A stretch of 64,000 nt of DNA from JACKIC01 sp964392305 (GTDB lineage Bacteria; Planctomycetota; UBA1135; UBA2386). Both the position numbers and the translations under genes were made by a program. Under the pieces are notes generated by a model. The model did no database searches, was not told where the DNA came from, and saw nothing but the letters and a program-made list of their open reading frames with translations. The DNA lies in assembly GCA_964392305.1 (NCBI GenBank), contig CAYMPV010000021.1, positions 1 to 64,000 on the forward strand, in the 5' to 3' direction. This document shows positions 45,445-53,496 of this stretch, piece by piece (within the stretch, counting starts at the first letter, position 1; each line of letters begins with the position of its first letter).

Positions 45445-46845
45445 ATGAAGACCGTGCTCGAACCATTCCGGATCAAGGCGATCGAGCCGTTCCGGATCAC
45501 CACCGTCGAAGAACGCACGCGCATCCTCGACGCCGCGTTTCACAACGTGTTCCTGGTGCGGGCCGAGGACGTGATGATCGACCTGCTCACCGACTCGGGC
45601 ACCGGCGCGATGTCGGCGCAGCAGTGGGCGGCGATGATGACCGGTGACGAGAGCTACGCCGGCAGCCGGTCCTTCTACGACCTCGAGAGCGTGGTGCACA
45701 AGCTGACCGGCTATCGCCACATGTTCCCGGTGCATCAGGGCCGCGCCGCCGAGCGCATCCTGTTCGGCAGCATGGTGTCGCCGGGGCAATCGGTGCCCAA
45801 CAACGCGCACTTCGACACCACGCGCGCCAACATCGAGTTCCTCGGCGCCACGGCGCTCGACTTCGTGCATCCGAGCGCGCGCGATCTGGCCGCCGACGTG
45901 CCGTGGAAGGGAGACATCGACATCGAGGCGCTGTCGGCCTGGCTCGATGAGCAACCGGCGGGCAGCGTGCCGATCGGCATGCTGACGATCACCAACAACC
46001 GCACCGGTGGTCAGCCGGTGTCGATGCACAACCTGCGCGCGGCCAGCTCGCTCTACCGCCGCCGCGGCATCCCGTTCTTCCTCGATGCGGCGCGCTTCGC
46101 CGAGAACGCGTGGTGGATCCACCGCATGGATCCCGAGTGGCACGACAAGTCCCTGCACGACGTCGCGCGCGCGATGTTCGGTCTGGCCGACGGCTGCATG
46201 ATCTCGGCCAAGAAGGACGGTCTGGTCAACATCGGCGGATTGTTGTGCTGCAACGACGACGCGTTGGCGGCGAAGATCCGCAACCTGCTGATCCTGACCG
46301 AGGGCTTTCCGACCTACGGTGGGCTCGCCGGCCGCGACCTCGCGGCGCTGGCGCAGGGGCTGCGTGAGGTGCTCGACTACGACTACCTGCACTATCGCGA
46401 AGCGAGCGCGCACTATCTGGCGAACCGGCTCGCGGCGGTCGGCGTGCCGATCGTGTCGCCGTTCGCGTTGCACGCCGTCTACGTCGACGCACGCGCGATG
46501 TTGCCGCACCTTCCTCCCGAACAGTTGCCGGGTCAGGCGCTGGTCTGCGAGCTGTATCGCCGCGGTGGCATCCGCGCCGTCGAGATCGGCACGCTCATGT
46601 TCGGGCGCACCGATCCGACGACCGGTGCACCGATCGTCGCCGAACACGATCTCGTACGGTTGTGTCTGCCGCGCCGCGTCTACACCCAGAGCCACGTCGA
46701 TTGGGTCGTCGAGGCGTTCGCCGAGATGATGCACGAGACGCAGTACGCCAGGGGATACGAGATCGTCGAGGAGGCCCCGTTCCTGCGCGCCTTCACGGCG
46801 AAGCTGCGGCCGATGAGTCACCAGGCCGCGGTCGCGCATCACTGA
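45445..46845 (+). CDS. tnaA: Tryptophanase/tyrosine phenol-lyase family lyase, tryptophanase-like
   Basis: 466 residues from the ATG at 45445. A PLP fold-type I beta-eliminating lyase: I-D-L-L-T-D-S-G-T-G-A-M, Y-A-G-S-R-S-F-Y, H-Q-G-R-A-A-E, N-R-T-G-G-Q-P-V-S-M, and the PLP lysine at Lys257 in S-A-K-K-D-G-L. Tryptophanase cleaves L-tryptophan to indole, pyruvate and ammonia; tyrosine phenol-lyase makes phenol. The C-terminal G-I-R-A-V-E-I-G block is tryptophanase-like, whereas tyrosine phenol-lyases have an Arg in S-M-E-R-G here. The K-K-D-x-L-V-N-I-G-G and Y-G-G-L-A-G-R-D stretches are closer to tyrosine phenol-lyase. Tryptophanase is the better call, but activity needs assay. No tnaC-like leader or tnaB permease is present. 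Confidence 0.82.
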   Translation: MKTVLEPFRIKAIEPFRITTVEERTRILDAAFHNVFLVRAEDVMIDLLTDSGTGAMSAQQWAAMMTGDESYAGSRSFYDLESVVHKLTGYRHMFPVHQGRAAERILFGSMVSPGQSVPNNAHFDTTRANIEFLGATALDFVHPSARDLAADVPWKGDIDIEALSAWLDEQPAGSVPIGMLTITNNRTGGQPVSMHNLRAASSLYRRRGIPFFLDAARFAENAWWIHRMDPEWHDKSLHDVARAMFGLADGCMISAKKDGLVNIGGLLCCNDDALAAKIRNLLILTEGFPTYGGLAGRDLAALAQGLREVLDYDYLHYREASAHYLANRLAAVGVPIVSPFALHAVYVDARAMLPHLPPEQLPGQALVCELYRRGGIRAVEIGTLMFGRTDPTTGAPIVAEHDLVRLCLPRRVYTQSHVDWVVEAFAEMMHETQYARGYEIVEEAPFLRAFTAKLRPMSHQAAVAHH

Positions 46846-46867
46846 CAGCGTCCCGACTCTCGCATCG

Positions 46868-47632
46868 CTACCAGAAGCCGACGACCCACGAGATGCGGCC
46901 GTCGGCGGCCAGGCGCACGACGTTGGTGCCCCGGCCGCACGAGGCGCCTTGGGCATCGGTTGCGGTCCACTCGACCAGTGCGGTGCCCTGGCAGTGCTTG
47001 ACCTCGCCGTCGCGACGCATCACCGTCCCTGGCATGTGCACGAGGCAGGCGGCGATGTGCTGGTCCAGTTCATCGCGCCCGGTGAGGCTCGCGTAGCGGT
47101 CCTGGAGCACGACGTCGTCGGTGCAGCTCGCGAGCAGCAGGGCGTTGCGCGCCGTGGCGTCGGTCTCGTGCCACGCGGCGAACCACTCGTCGATGGTCGC
47201 GTCGCAGTTGTCGTGACGTTCGTCGCCGACCACGTTGGCGAACTGCGAGAGCTGGAAGCGCCAGCCGGGCACGTGCTGGTCGCGCGCCAGTTCGGTGGGC
47301 AGTTCGTGCCGCAACGACAGACGTGTGCCGGAGCCCTGTTCCTCGAGTTCGATCGTCACCAGGGATCCGCCCACCGCGATCGGCTTGCCCGGATCCTCAT
47401 AGCCGTAGGTGAAGGAGATGCGCCGATCGGGCTCGAGGTGGGTGATCGCGCCGCGGGCGATCACCTTGTTGGGGTAGACGATGCAGACGTCGCCGCCGAC
47501 GCGCGCGTCGATGTTCGAGCCGGGACCCCACCAGCGCGCGAACCGTTCGGAGTCGGTGAAGTAGCGGAACACCAGGTCGCGCGGCGCGGCGATGACGACG
47601 GTCCTGGTCAGCAGGTGGGGGAGTTGGCTCAT
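46868..47632 (-). CDS. SRPBCC (AHSA1-type) protein with C-terminal SnoaL-like domain
   Basis: 254 residues. N-terminal 140: AHSA1/START-like fold (T-R-T-V-V-I-A-A-P-R-D-L-V-F-R-Y-F-T-D, then W-W-G-P-G, and I-S-F-T-Y-G-Y). C-terminal 110: NTF2/SnoaL-like (W-F-A-A-W-H-E-T-D then V-V-L-Q-D-R-Y-A-S-L-T-G-R-D-E-L). The two folds are often separate proteins; here they are fused. It overlaps the ArsR gene by four bases (ATGA). ArsR-AHSA1 pairs are common and usually tied to stress or small-molecule binding. The ligand is unknown. Confidence 0.83.
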   Translation of the reverse strand: MSQLPHLLTRTVVIAAPRDLVFRYFTDSERFARWWGPGSNIDARVGGDVCIVYPNKVIARGAITHLEPDRRISFTYGYEDPGKPIAVGGSLVTIELEEQGSGTRLSLRHELPTELARDQHVPGWRFQLSQFANVVGDERHDNCDATIDEWFAAWHETDATARNALLLASCTDDVVLQDRYASLTGRDELDQHIAACLVHMPGTVMRRDGEVKHCQGTALVEWTATDAQGASCGRGTNVVRLAADGRISWVVGFW

Positions 47633-47979
47633 CGTTTGTTCGGGCGGTCGGCGGAGTGGGAAGCGGGGCCGCGGCGGGTGGCTTCGAGCTCGGCGGCCAG
47701 TTGCAGTTGGTAGAGGGCGTCGTCCCAGCTGGTCTGCAGCCAGCGGCGGAACGGGCCGAGCGCAGCGCGTCGTGCCCGGTAGAGGCGTCGACGGCCGCTC
47801 ACCTGCACGTCGACGAGTCCGGCGTCGCGCAGCTGCCGCAGGTGTTGGGACACGGCGCCGAAGGTGACGTCGGGCAGGGCGCGGTGCAGATCTCCCGCGG
47901 CGCGCGGCTCGTTCCAGCACAGCCGCAGCAGTTCGCGGCGGCGTGGGCTGTGCAGGGCGTCGAGCAGTGTTTTCGTCAC
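47629..47979 (-). CDS. ArsR-family winged-helix regulator
   Basis: 116 residues with a GTG start. The helix-turn-helix is clear: L-L-D-A-L-H-S-P-R-R-R-E-L-L-R-L-C-W, then D-V-T-F-G-A-V-S-Q-H-L-R-Q-L-R-D-A-G-L-V and the wing V-S-G-R-R-R-L-Y. The usual metal-binding Cys pair of classical ArsR is not present; the single Cys is in helix alpha-2, so metal sensing is unlikely. It should repress its own operon with the SRPBCC protein. The arms GTTTTC (47969) and GAAAAC (47991) around the start are a candidate operator. Confidence 0.88.
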   Translation of the reverse strand: MTKTLLDALHSPRRRELLRLCWNEPRAAGDLHRALPDVTFGAVSQHLRQLRDAGLVDVQVSGRRRLYRARRAALGPFRRWLQTSWDDALYQLQLAAELEATRRGPASHSADRPNKR

Positions 47980-47996
47980 AATGGGTAAGTGAAAAC
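47969..47996. promoter_or_regulatory. Candidate ArsR operator
   Basis: GTTTTC at 47969-47974 and GAAAAC at 47991-47996 are inverted relative to each other, with CAC/GTG inside. The element spans the GTG start of the ArsR gene in an unusually AT-rich patch. The symmetry is imperfect, so this is only a candidate. Confidence 0.35.
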
Positions 47997-48204
47997 TAAA
48001 ATGAGGAGGTTTGCAAGCCGCCGATCCGCCGCCTCGTCGGGAACGTCAACTATTCTTGGCATCGTAACTTCGGGGTAACGGCCGGCGATCGCCGAGCGCG
48101 GTCCCGCGAGCTGGCCCATTGTCCAGCCCTTGGCGCGCCTGCCCTTTCGCAGTTGCGGGCGTCGCCGAGGACCCCTCACAACCCTTCACCACAGGACATC
48201 ACCA

Positions 48205-49617
48205 ATGTTCCGTCCTCTCGTACTGCCGCTGCTCGCGGCCGTGACCTCCGTGGCCGTCGCCCAGGAGACCTATTGGATCGCCAACCGCGCCTCGAACGAC
48301 ATCATGGAGGTGACCCCGTGGGGCTCCGTGCTGCAGCGCATCGCGATGGGCACCAGCCTGCGCAGTGCGCATGTCGCGCCTGACGGCAAGATCTGGGTCG
48401 TGCGCTTCATCCAGGGCACGCTCGACATCGTCGACCCGGTCACCAGCACGATCACGCCGGTCACGTCGACACTCGGTAGCCCTTACTTCATCGCCTTCGA
48501 CAACCAGGGAACGGCGTGGGTCTCGGGTGGCACGGGCGTGCAGAACTTCGCCGCGAACGGCACGCTGATCCAGGCCTATCCATTGACCGCGACCGCGCCG
48601 CTGGGCATCACGATCGACGCGTCGGGCAACAAGTGGATCGCACACCGTGCCACGCCCGCATCGGTGTCGCGCATCGACCCGAGCGGTGCGGTGGTCAACT
48701 TCCCGCTGCCCGGTGTGACGACACAGCCGACGGCGCTGGTCGCCGACTTCCGCGGCCTGTTCAACCCCAGCCACATCTGGATCGTCGGTGACGGCGCCGG
48801 CGAACTCGTCGAGGTCGACGATCAGGGCAACCTGCTCAACATCTACCCGACCGGGCTCACCAGCGTCGGTTCGGTCACCTTCGATCTCGCGGGCAACATC
48901 TGGGTCGGCAGCTTCGGCGGCGGCGCCGTGGCGCAGATCGATCGCACCACCGGCGCGACCCTGTCCGCCTACACGCTGTCGCCCAGCGTGCTGGGTCTCA
49001 ACTTCGACTCCTACGGCCGCCTGTGGGCAACGGCTCGCGTCACCTTCTCGGGCGTCGGCCCGCCTTGCGAGGTGCGTCGCGTCGATCCGGCCAGCGGCGT
49101 GATCGAAGTGCCCGGTGTGCTCCAATCGGGCGCGTTCGCGGCGGCGGGCACGCAGTCTCCGATCAGCACCCCCTACCAGTATTCGTTGGTCGTCGCACCG
49201 ATCGGCGACCTCGATGGCGACGGTGATGCCAACTTCGCCGAGATCCAGAACGGCACCTCGCCGACCGACCCAGCGTCGAACGGCAATTGTCACATCGACA
49301 GCCGCGGCGCCGCGAGCGTCGGCAGCACGCCGGTCTTCGACGTCAAGGCGGGGGCCGGCACGTTCTGGCTGTTCGCGCTGTCGTTCGGTCTCGTGCCCGT
49401 CGGCAGCGGTTACACCAACCCGGCCTTCACCGGCGAGCTGCGCCTCGACCCGGCGCTCGCTCTGCCCGTGACACTGTCGGGTGTCGGCAACGCCAGCCTG
49501 CCGCTCGCGATCCCGCTCGATCCGGCGTTCGCCGGCCTGCAGTTCTTCACGCAGGGGTTCCGCGTCGGCGCTGGTGGCCAGGCATTCACCAACATCGGCG
49601 GCCTGCTGATCTGGTGA
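48205..49617 (+). CDS. Secreted Vgb/NHL-like propeller protein
   Basis: 470 residues with a signal peptide (MFRPLVLPLLAAVTSVAVAQ). The region 20-310 has repeats of the type W-V-V-R-F-I-Q-G-T-L-D-I-V-D-P and D-x-x-G-N-x-W-I/V (D-A-S-G-N-K-W-I, D-L-A-G-N-I-W-V), typical of streptogramin lyase/Vgb-like beta-propellers; a catalytic His is not apparent. A short acidic calcium-type loop follows (D-L-D-G-D-G-D-A-N-F). The end has A-I-P-L-D-P-A-F-A-G-L-Q-F-F-T-Q-G-F, a degenerate version of the shared C-terminal module. The role is probably extracellular binding. A strong hairpin follows at 49652. Confidence 0.8.
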   Translation: MFRPLVLPLLAAVTSVAVAQETYWIANRASNDIMEVTPWGSVLQRIAMGTSLRSAHVAPDGKIWVVRFIQGTLDIVDPVTSTITPVTSTLGSPYFIAFDNQGTAWVSGGTGVQNFAANGTLIQAYPLTATAPLGITIDASGNKWIAHRATPASVSRIDPSGAVVNFPLPGVTTQPTALVADFRGLFNPSHIWIVGDGAGELVEVDDQGNLLNIYPTGLTSVGSVTFDLAGNIWVGSFGGGAVAQIDRTTGATLSAYTLSPSVLGLNFDSYGRLWATARVTFSGVGPPCEVRRVDPASGVIEVPGVLQSGAFAAAGTQSPISTPYQYSLVVAPIGDLDGDGDANFAEIQNGTSPTDPASNGNCHIDSRGAASVGSTPVFDVKAGAGTFWLFALSFGLVPVGSGYTNPAFTGELRLDPALALPVTLSGVGNASLPLAIPLDPAFAGLQFFTQGFRVGAGGQAFTNIGGLLIW

Positions 49618-49651
49618 TGCGCCGCGCGCGCGGACCGCAAACGGACCCTTG

Positions 49652-49672
49652 CCCACCGCATCAGGCGGTGGG
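49652..49672 (+). terminator. Terminator-like hairpin
   Basis: CCCACCGC and GCGGTGGG pair perfectly around the loop ATCAG, 34 bases after the propeller gene stop and before the next gene at 49786. No T-run follows, so the terminator call is tentative. Confidence 0.55.
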
Positions 49673-49785
49673 GGAGTCGCCCGCGGTAGCTGGGGGGCGC
49701 AGGCGGTGAGTAGGATGTCGCGACGCGGCCCCAGGTCTCTCCGGGCGCCGCTTGCCATCACCCTATTCCTGTCTCCTCTCCACCG

Positions 49786-50769
49786 ATGAAGAACCTGCTC
49801 CTTCCCGTCGTCATGCTCGGGGTCACGGTCCCCGCATTCGCCCAGTCCACGGCATCCTTCACGCTGTTCGGCGAGGGTTGCAATGGCGCCGTCACCACCA
49901 ACTGCCTGAGTCTCAACGACGTCAACCCGGTGATGACGGTCGCTTCGTTGCCCAACGAATACGCGTATCCGGTGCTCAACACGACCGGCATTCCGATCCA
50001 GGTCGTCGGCTTCGAGATCTTCACGCAGACCAACGGTGCTGTGACGCAGACCGTCAACACCGGCGTGCTGTTCGATGCATCCGGAGCGACCGCGACGGTG
50101 CACACGGCGCCTGCGTTCACCAACGCCGCCAACGGCAAGATCACCGTCGATGCGACGCAGGGCTGGTATTCGACCTCGGTCTATCCGCCAGTCACGATCC
50201 CGGCCGGGGGCGCGTTCTGGTTCCACGTCGACGCCTACAGCCTGGTCGCGCCGCCGCAGCACGCGACCGCTGGCGGCATGACGGGGCCGACCTCCAACTA
50301 CTGGCGCAGGCCCAACTACGCCAGCTACGCCTGGACGGTGTCGGGTTCCGTGGCGCGGCAGATCTTCCGCATCCACTGCAAGCCGGCCACGCCGACCGTG
50401 CCCGCGCTGCTCGCCAACAGCCTGCCGCAGCTCGGCACGAACTTCTCGCTGCAGGTCAGCGGCGGCACGCCGAACCTGCCGGCGTTCGTGATCTGGGCCT
50501 TCGACAACACCCAGTGGCTGACTCTGCCAACGCCGGTCGACCTGGCGTTGTTCGGCGCGCCCAACTGCTTCAACCAGACCAGCAGCGACTTCGTGACGCT
50601 CGTCCTGCTCGACCCGCTGGGGCAAGGGAACACGTCGGCGCTGGCGGTGCCCAACGACCCGAACTTCAACGGCCTCACCTGGTACAACCAGGCTGCGGCG
50701 CTGACTCCGGGCGTCAACGCGATCGACATGCTGGTGACCAACGCCGGCACCGCAGTGGTAGGCAATTGA
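49786..50769 (+). CDS. Secreted protein of unknown function with C-terminal module
   Basis: 327 residues. MKNLLLPVVMLGVTVPAFAQ is a signal peptide. The N-terminal 180 residues are a beta-rich domain without a name that I recognise. The C-terminal 130 residues contain S-L-P-Q-L-G-T-N-F, P-V-D-L-A-L-F-G-A-P-N-C and a closing V-T-N-A-G-T-A-V-V-G-N, a full copy of the module seen in at least five neighbours. The closing N-A-G-x-x-x-V-G-N resembles the ends of 2747-3856 and 29988-31004. Predicted to be surface or periplasmic. Confidence 0.75.
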   Translation: MKNLLLPVVMLGVTVPAFAQSTASFTLFGEGCNGAVTTNCLSLNDVNPVMTVASLPNEYAYPVLNTTGIPIQVVGFEIFTQTNGAVTQTVNTGVLFDASGATATVHTAPAFTNAANGKITVDATQGWYSTSVYPPVTIPAGGAFWFHVDAYSLVAPPQHATAGGMTGPTSNYWRRPNYASYAWTVSGSVARQIFRIHCKPATPTVPALLANSLPQLGTNFSLQVSGGTPNLPAFVIWAFDNTQWLTLPTPVDLALFGAPNCFNQTSSDFVTLVLLDPLGQGNTSALAVPNDPNFNGLTWYNQAAALTPGVNAIDMLVTNAGTAVVGN

Positions 50770-50789
50770 GCCCGCAATAGCATGGCCGC

Positions 50790-52478
50790 ATGCGTGCATT
50801 CGCCTGCGGCCTGCTGTTTCTTGCCACCTCGCCGGTGACTCTGCTCGCGCAGGAAGGCCTGCGCGCGCGCATCGAGTTGTTCTCGGCCGACCTGGCCGAT
50901 CTGAACCGGCGCTACGACGTGCCGCTGTCGGCCGAGCGGGTCGAGCAGCTGCGACAGCGGCTGCAGCAAGAACAGCAGCAACTCGACGAACTCGACTTCG
51001 AGACGCTGGCGCACGACGCGCGCGTCGATTGGCTGTTGCTCGGGCAACACGTGCGCGCGGAGCTGCAGCGACTCGACGAGGAGCAGCGGCGCGACGCGCA
51101 GATCGCCGACCTGCTGCCCTTCGCCGCGGCGATCGTTCGTTTCGGCGAAGCCCACCGGCGGCTGGACGGTGACGATCCCCAGGCTGCCGCGGCGATCGTC
51201 ACGGCGATCGCGGGGGCCTGTGACGGCGACGCCGTGGCCCGGCTCGGCGCCGTCGCCAAGGCCGATGGCGGTACCCAGCGGCTGTTGCGCGCGGCCGACC
51301 GAACCGCCGCCCTGCGCCGCACCCTCGATCGATGGTTTCGCTTCCGCGACGGCTACGACCCGGCCTTCTCGTGGTGGGTGCGTGCGCCTCACGAGGCGGC
51401 GGCCAAGGCGCTGCTCGACTACGAACAGGCGCTGCGCCGCGCGGTCAGCAGCCAGGCCGGCGACAGCTCGCTGGTCGGCGCGCCGATCGGCGAAGCGGCG
51501 TTGTTGCGCGAACTGCAGTACGAGTGGATTCCGTATTCGCCCGCGGAGCTGGTCGCGATCGCCGAACGCGAGTTCGCCTGGTGCGACGCCGAGATGGCCA
51601 AAGCGAGCGCCGAGATGGGGTGCGGCGACGACTGGCGCGCCGCGCTCGAGAAGGTCAAGAACCGGCACCGCGCGCCCGGCGAGCAGCCGCAGCTGATCAA
51701 GGAACTGGCGCACGAGGCGATCGCGTTCCTCGAGCAGCGTGATCTGATCACGATCCCCGCGTTGGCCAAGGACTGCTGGCGCATGCGCATGATGAGCCCG
51801 GCGGCGCAGCGCGTGAACCCGTTCTTCCTCGGCGGTGAGACGATCCAGGTTTCGTTCCCGACCGACGCGATGGCGCACATCGAGAAGCTGCAGAGTCTGC
51901 GCAGCAACAACGAGCACTTCTGTCGCGCCACGGTGCACCACGAACTGATCCCCGGCCACTGGCTGCAGCAGTACTCGCAAGCGCGGTACCGTACCTACCG
52001 GGCGCCGTTCGACACGCCGTTCTGGATCGAGGGTTGGGCGCTCTATTGGGAGATGCGGCTCTACGACTTGGGGTTCGCGAAGAGCGCCGAAGATCGCGTC
52101 GGCATGCTGTATTGGCGCAAACATCGCTGTGCGCGCATCGTGTTCTCGCTCAACTTCCACCTCGGTCGCTGGACCGGGCCCGAGTGCGTGAAGTACCTGA
52201 TCGATCGCGTCGGCCACGAACCCGCGGCGGCCGAAGGTGAGGTGCGGCGGTCGGTGGGTGGCGGTTACGGTCCGCTCTACCAGGCGGCCTACATGCTCGG
52301 CGGTCTGCAGATCCGCGCGCTGCACCACGAACTCGTCACGCCGGGCTCGAAGTGGACCGAGCGAACGTTCCACGACGCGGTGCTGCAGCAGAACTCGATG
52401 CCGATCGCGGTGCTGCGCGCGGCGCTGCGCGACGAGTTGCCGGGGCGCCAGCTGCAGGCGTGGCGGTTCGCCGACTGA
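50790..52478 (+). CDS. Secreted DUF885-family putative zinc peptidase
   Basis: 562 residues with a signal peptide (M-R-A-F-A-C-G-L-L-F, then TLLAQ). Helical throughout. The zinc-site motif is H384-E-L-I-P-G-H390, preceded by V-H, and a conserved W-I-E-G-W-A-L-Y-W-E follows, both diagnostic of DUF885. Such proteins are metallopeptidase-like and exported. The N-terminal helical part is charged (R-Q-R-L-Q-Q-E-Q-Q-Q-L-D-E). The substrate is unknown. It lies 20 bases after the preceding gene and converges with the selenoprotein gene 15 bases downstream. Confidence 0.88.
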   Translation: MRAFACGLLFLATSPVTLLAQEGLRARIELFSADLADLNRRYDVPLSAERVEQLRQRLQQEQQQLDELDFETLAHDARVDWLLLGQHVRAELQRLDEEQRRDAQIADLLPFAAAIVRFGEAHRRLDGDDPQAAAAIVTAIAGACDGDAVARLGAVAKADGGTQRLLRAADRTAALRRTLDRWFRFRDGYDPAFSWWVRAPHEAAAKALLDYEQALRRAVSSQAGDSSLVGAPIGEAALLRELQYEWIPYSPAELVAIAEREFAWCDAEMAKASAEMGCGDDWRAALEKVKNRHRAPGEQPQLIKELAHEAIAFLEQRDLITIPALAKDCWRMRMMSPAAQRVNPFFLGGETIQVSFPTDAMAHIEKLQSLRSNNEHFCRATVHHELIPGHWLQQYSQARYRTYRAPFDTPFWIEGWALYWEMRLYDLGFAKSAEDRVGMLYWRKHRCARIVFSLNFHLGRWTGPECVKYLIDRVGHEPAAAEGEVRRSVGGGYGPLYQAAYMLGGLQIRALHHELVTPGSKWTERTFHDAVLQQNSMPIAVLRAALRDELPGRQLQAWRFAD

Positions 52479-52493
52479 ACGGTCTGGCCGGCG

Positions 52494-53441
52494 TCAGCGC
52501 GGAGTGTCCTTGCCCTTGATCTTGCCCTCGTCCAGCGGCGCCTTCGCCGCAGCGATCTTCGACTTCTCGGCGAGGATCGCCTTCTCCCACGCCGCCGGGT
52601 CGAAGCCGCGTGGCCCCTGCTCACCTGCGTAGGCGATCTTGCCGTCGAGGCCGATCAGGTAGAGGCGATCCGGCCAGCCGCCGTAGGCCTTGCCGACCTT
52701 GTCGTCGACGCCGTCGACCAGCGCGCGCATCGGCAGATCCAGGTCTTCGACACAGGTGCCCGCGACCTGCTGGCGCTCCGCGTCGTCGATCGGATCCTCG
52801 ACCAGCTTGAACTCCGACGGCATCGCGCTGTCGATGGCGTGGGCTTCGCGGATGTAGACCAGGAAGAACTCGACCTCGTCGTGGTGGTCTGAGTGGATCT
52901 TGCGCAGCCGACCGGCGGCGCTGCGGAACGGCGGTCAGGTGTAGCTGCCGAAGATCAGCGCGACGGGCTTCTTGCCGACGAAGGAGCTGAGCTTGACGGT
53001 CTCGACGGGCGCCTTCCCGGGCTTGGCGGCTCCGCCTTCGGCGGCGGGCTTGCCGGCCGCTTCGCCGTCCTTGTCTTCGGTCGGCAATTCCTTGGCTCTT
53101 GCCGACAGCAGCGGCAACTCGAAGTCGGGCGCCATCTCCCCGACCTTCGGCAACTTCGCCGGGCGTGGTTGCCGGGCCTGGCCAACGCCGCGCGCGCGGC
53201 CCGCGGTGGGCTCGAAGTCGGTCGCGTCGATGCTGCCGTCGCGGTTGCGATCGAGGTTGGTGAACGCCGCGTCGGTGCGCGGATACTCGCTGCGGTTGAT
53301 CTTGCCGTCGCGGTCGGCGTCGTACTTTCGCAGCAGGTTGAAGAGCACTTCCTTGTCGAGCGTGCGTGCAGGTCGCTGTCCGGGGGTGTGCCCGGCCAGC
53401 AGCAGGGTCAACAAGGCGAGCGGTAGGTGGTTCTTGATCAT
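52494..53441 (-). CDS. Deiodinase-like selenoprotein with N-terminal EF-hands (in-frame TGA, Sec169)
   Basis: 315 residues if the TGA at 52935-52937 (minus strand) is read as selenocysteine. Signal peptide (M-I-K-N-H-L-P-L-A-L-L-T), two EF-hands at residues 41-52 (D-A-D-R-D-G-K-I-N-R-S-E) and 64-75 (D-R-N-R-D-G-S-I-D-A-T-D), a Lys/Ala-rich linker, then a thioredoxin-fold domain. Near the TGA it reads L-I-F-G-S-Y-T-U-P-P-F-R, almost the iodothyronine deiodinase motif. A further deiodinase-like V-E-F-F-L-V-Y-I-R-E-A-H-A-I-D-S follows. A SECIS-like hairpin (52903-52925) lies just after the TGA. Probably an extracytoplasmic selenol peroxidase or reductase; a true deiodinase substrate is not implied. 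Confidence 0.9.
52903..52925 (-). promoter_or_regulatory. bSECIS-like hairpin of the deiodinase-like selenoprotein
   Basis: On the minus strand CGCAGC and GCTGCG form a 6-bp stem, starting nine bases after the TGA, with an 11-base loop that contains GGU. It is weaker than the other two, but placed at the minimum known distance from the TGA. Confidence 0.6.
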
Positions 53442-53496
53442 GGGTCACCTGGGCGGTCGGCGGGGGGCAACGTACCCGCGCTGGCCTTGCCATGTC

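Noticed and set aside
48001..48078. Plus-strand 25-codon ORF after an AT-rich patch
   Set aside because: Too short, no ribosome-binding site and no recognisable motif; the patch is better explained as the ArsR promoter.
48199..50799. Minus-strand open frame of 866 codons
   Set aside because: Antisense to two secreted-protein genes with clear signal peptides; composition typical of a shadow.
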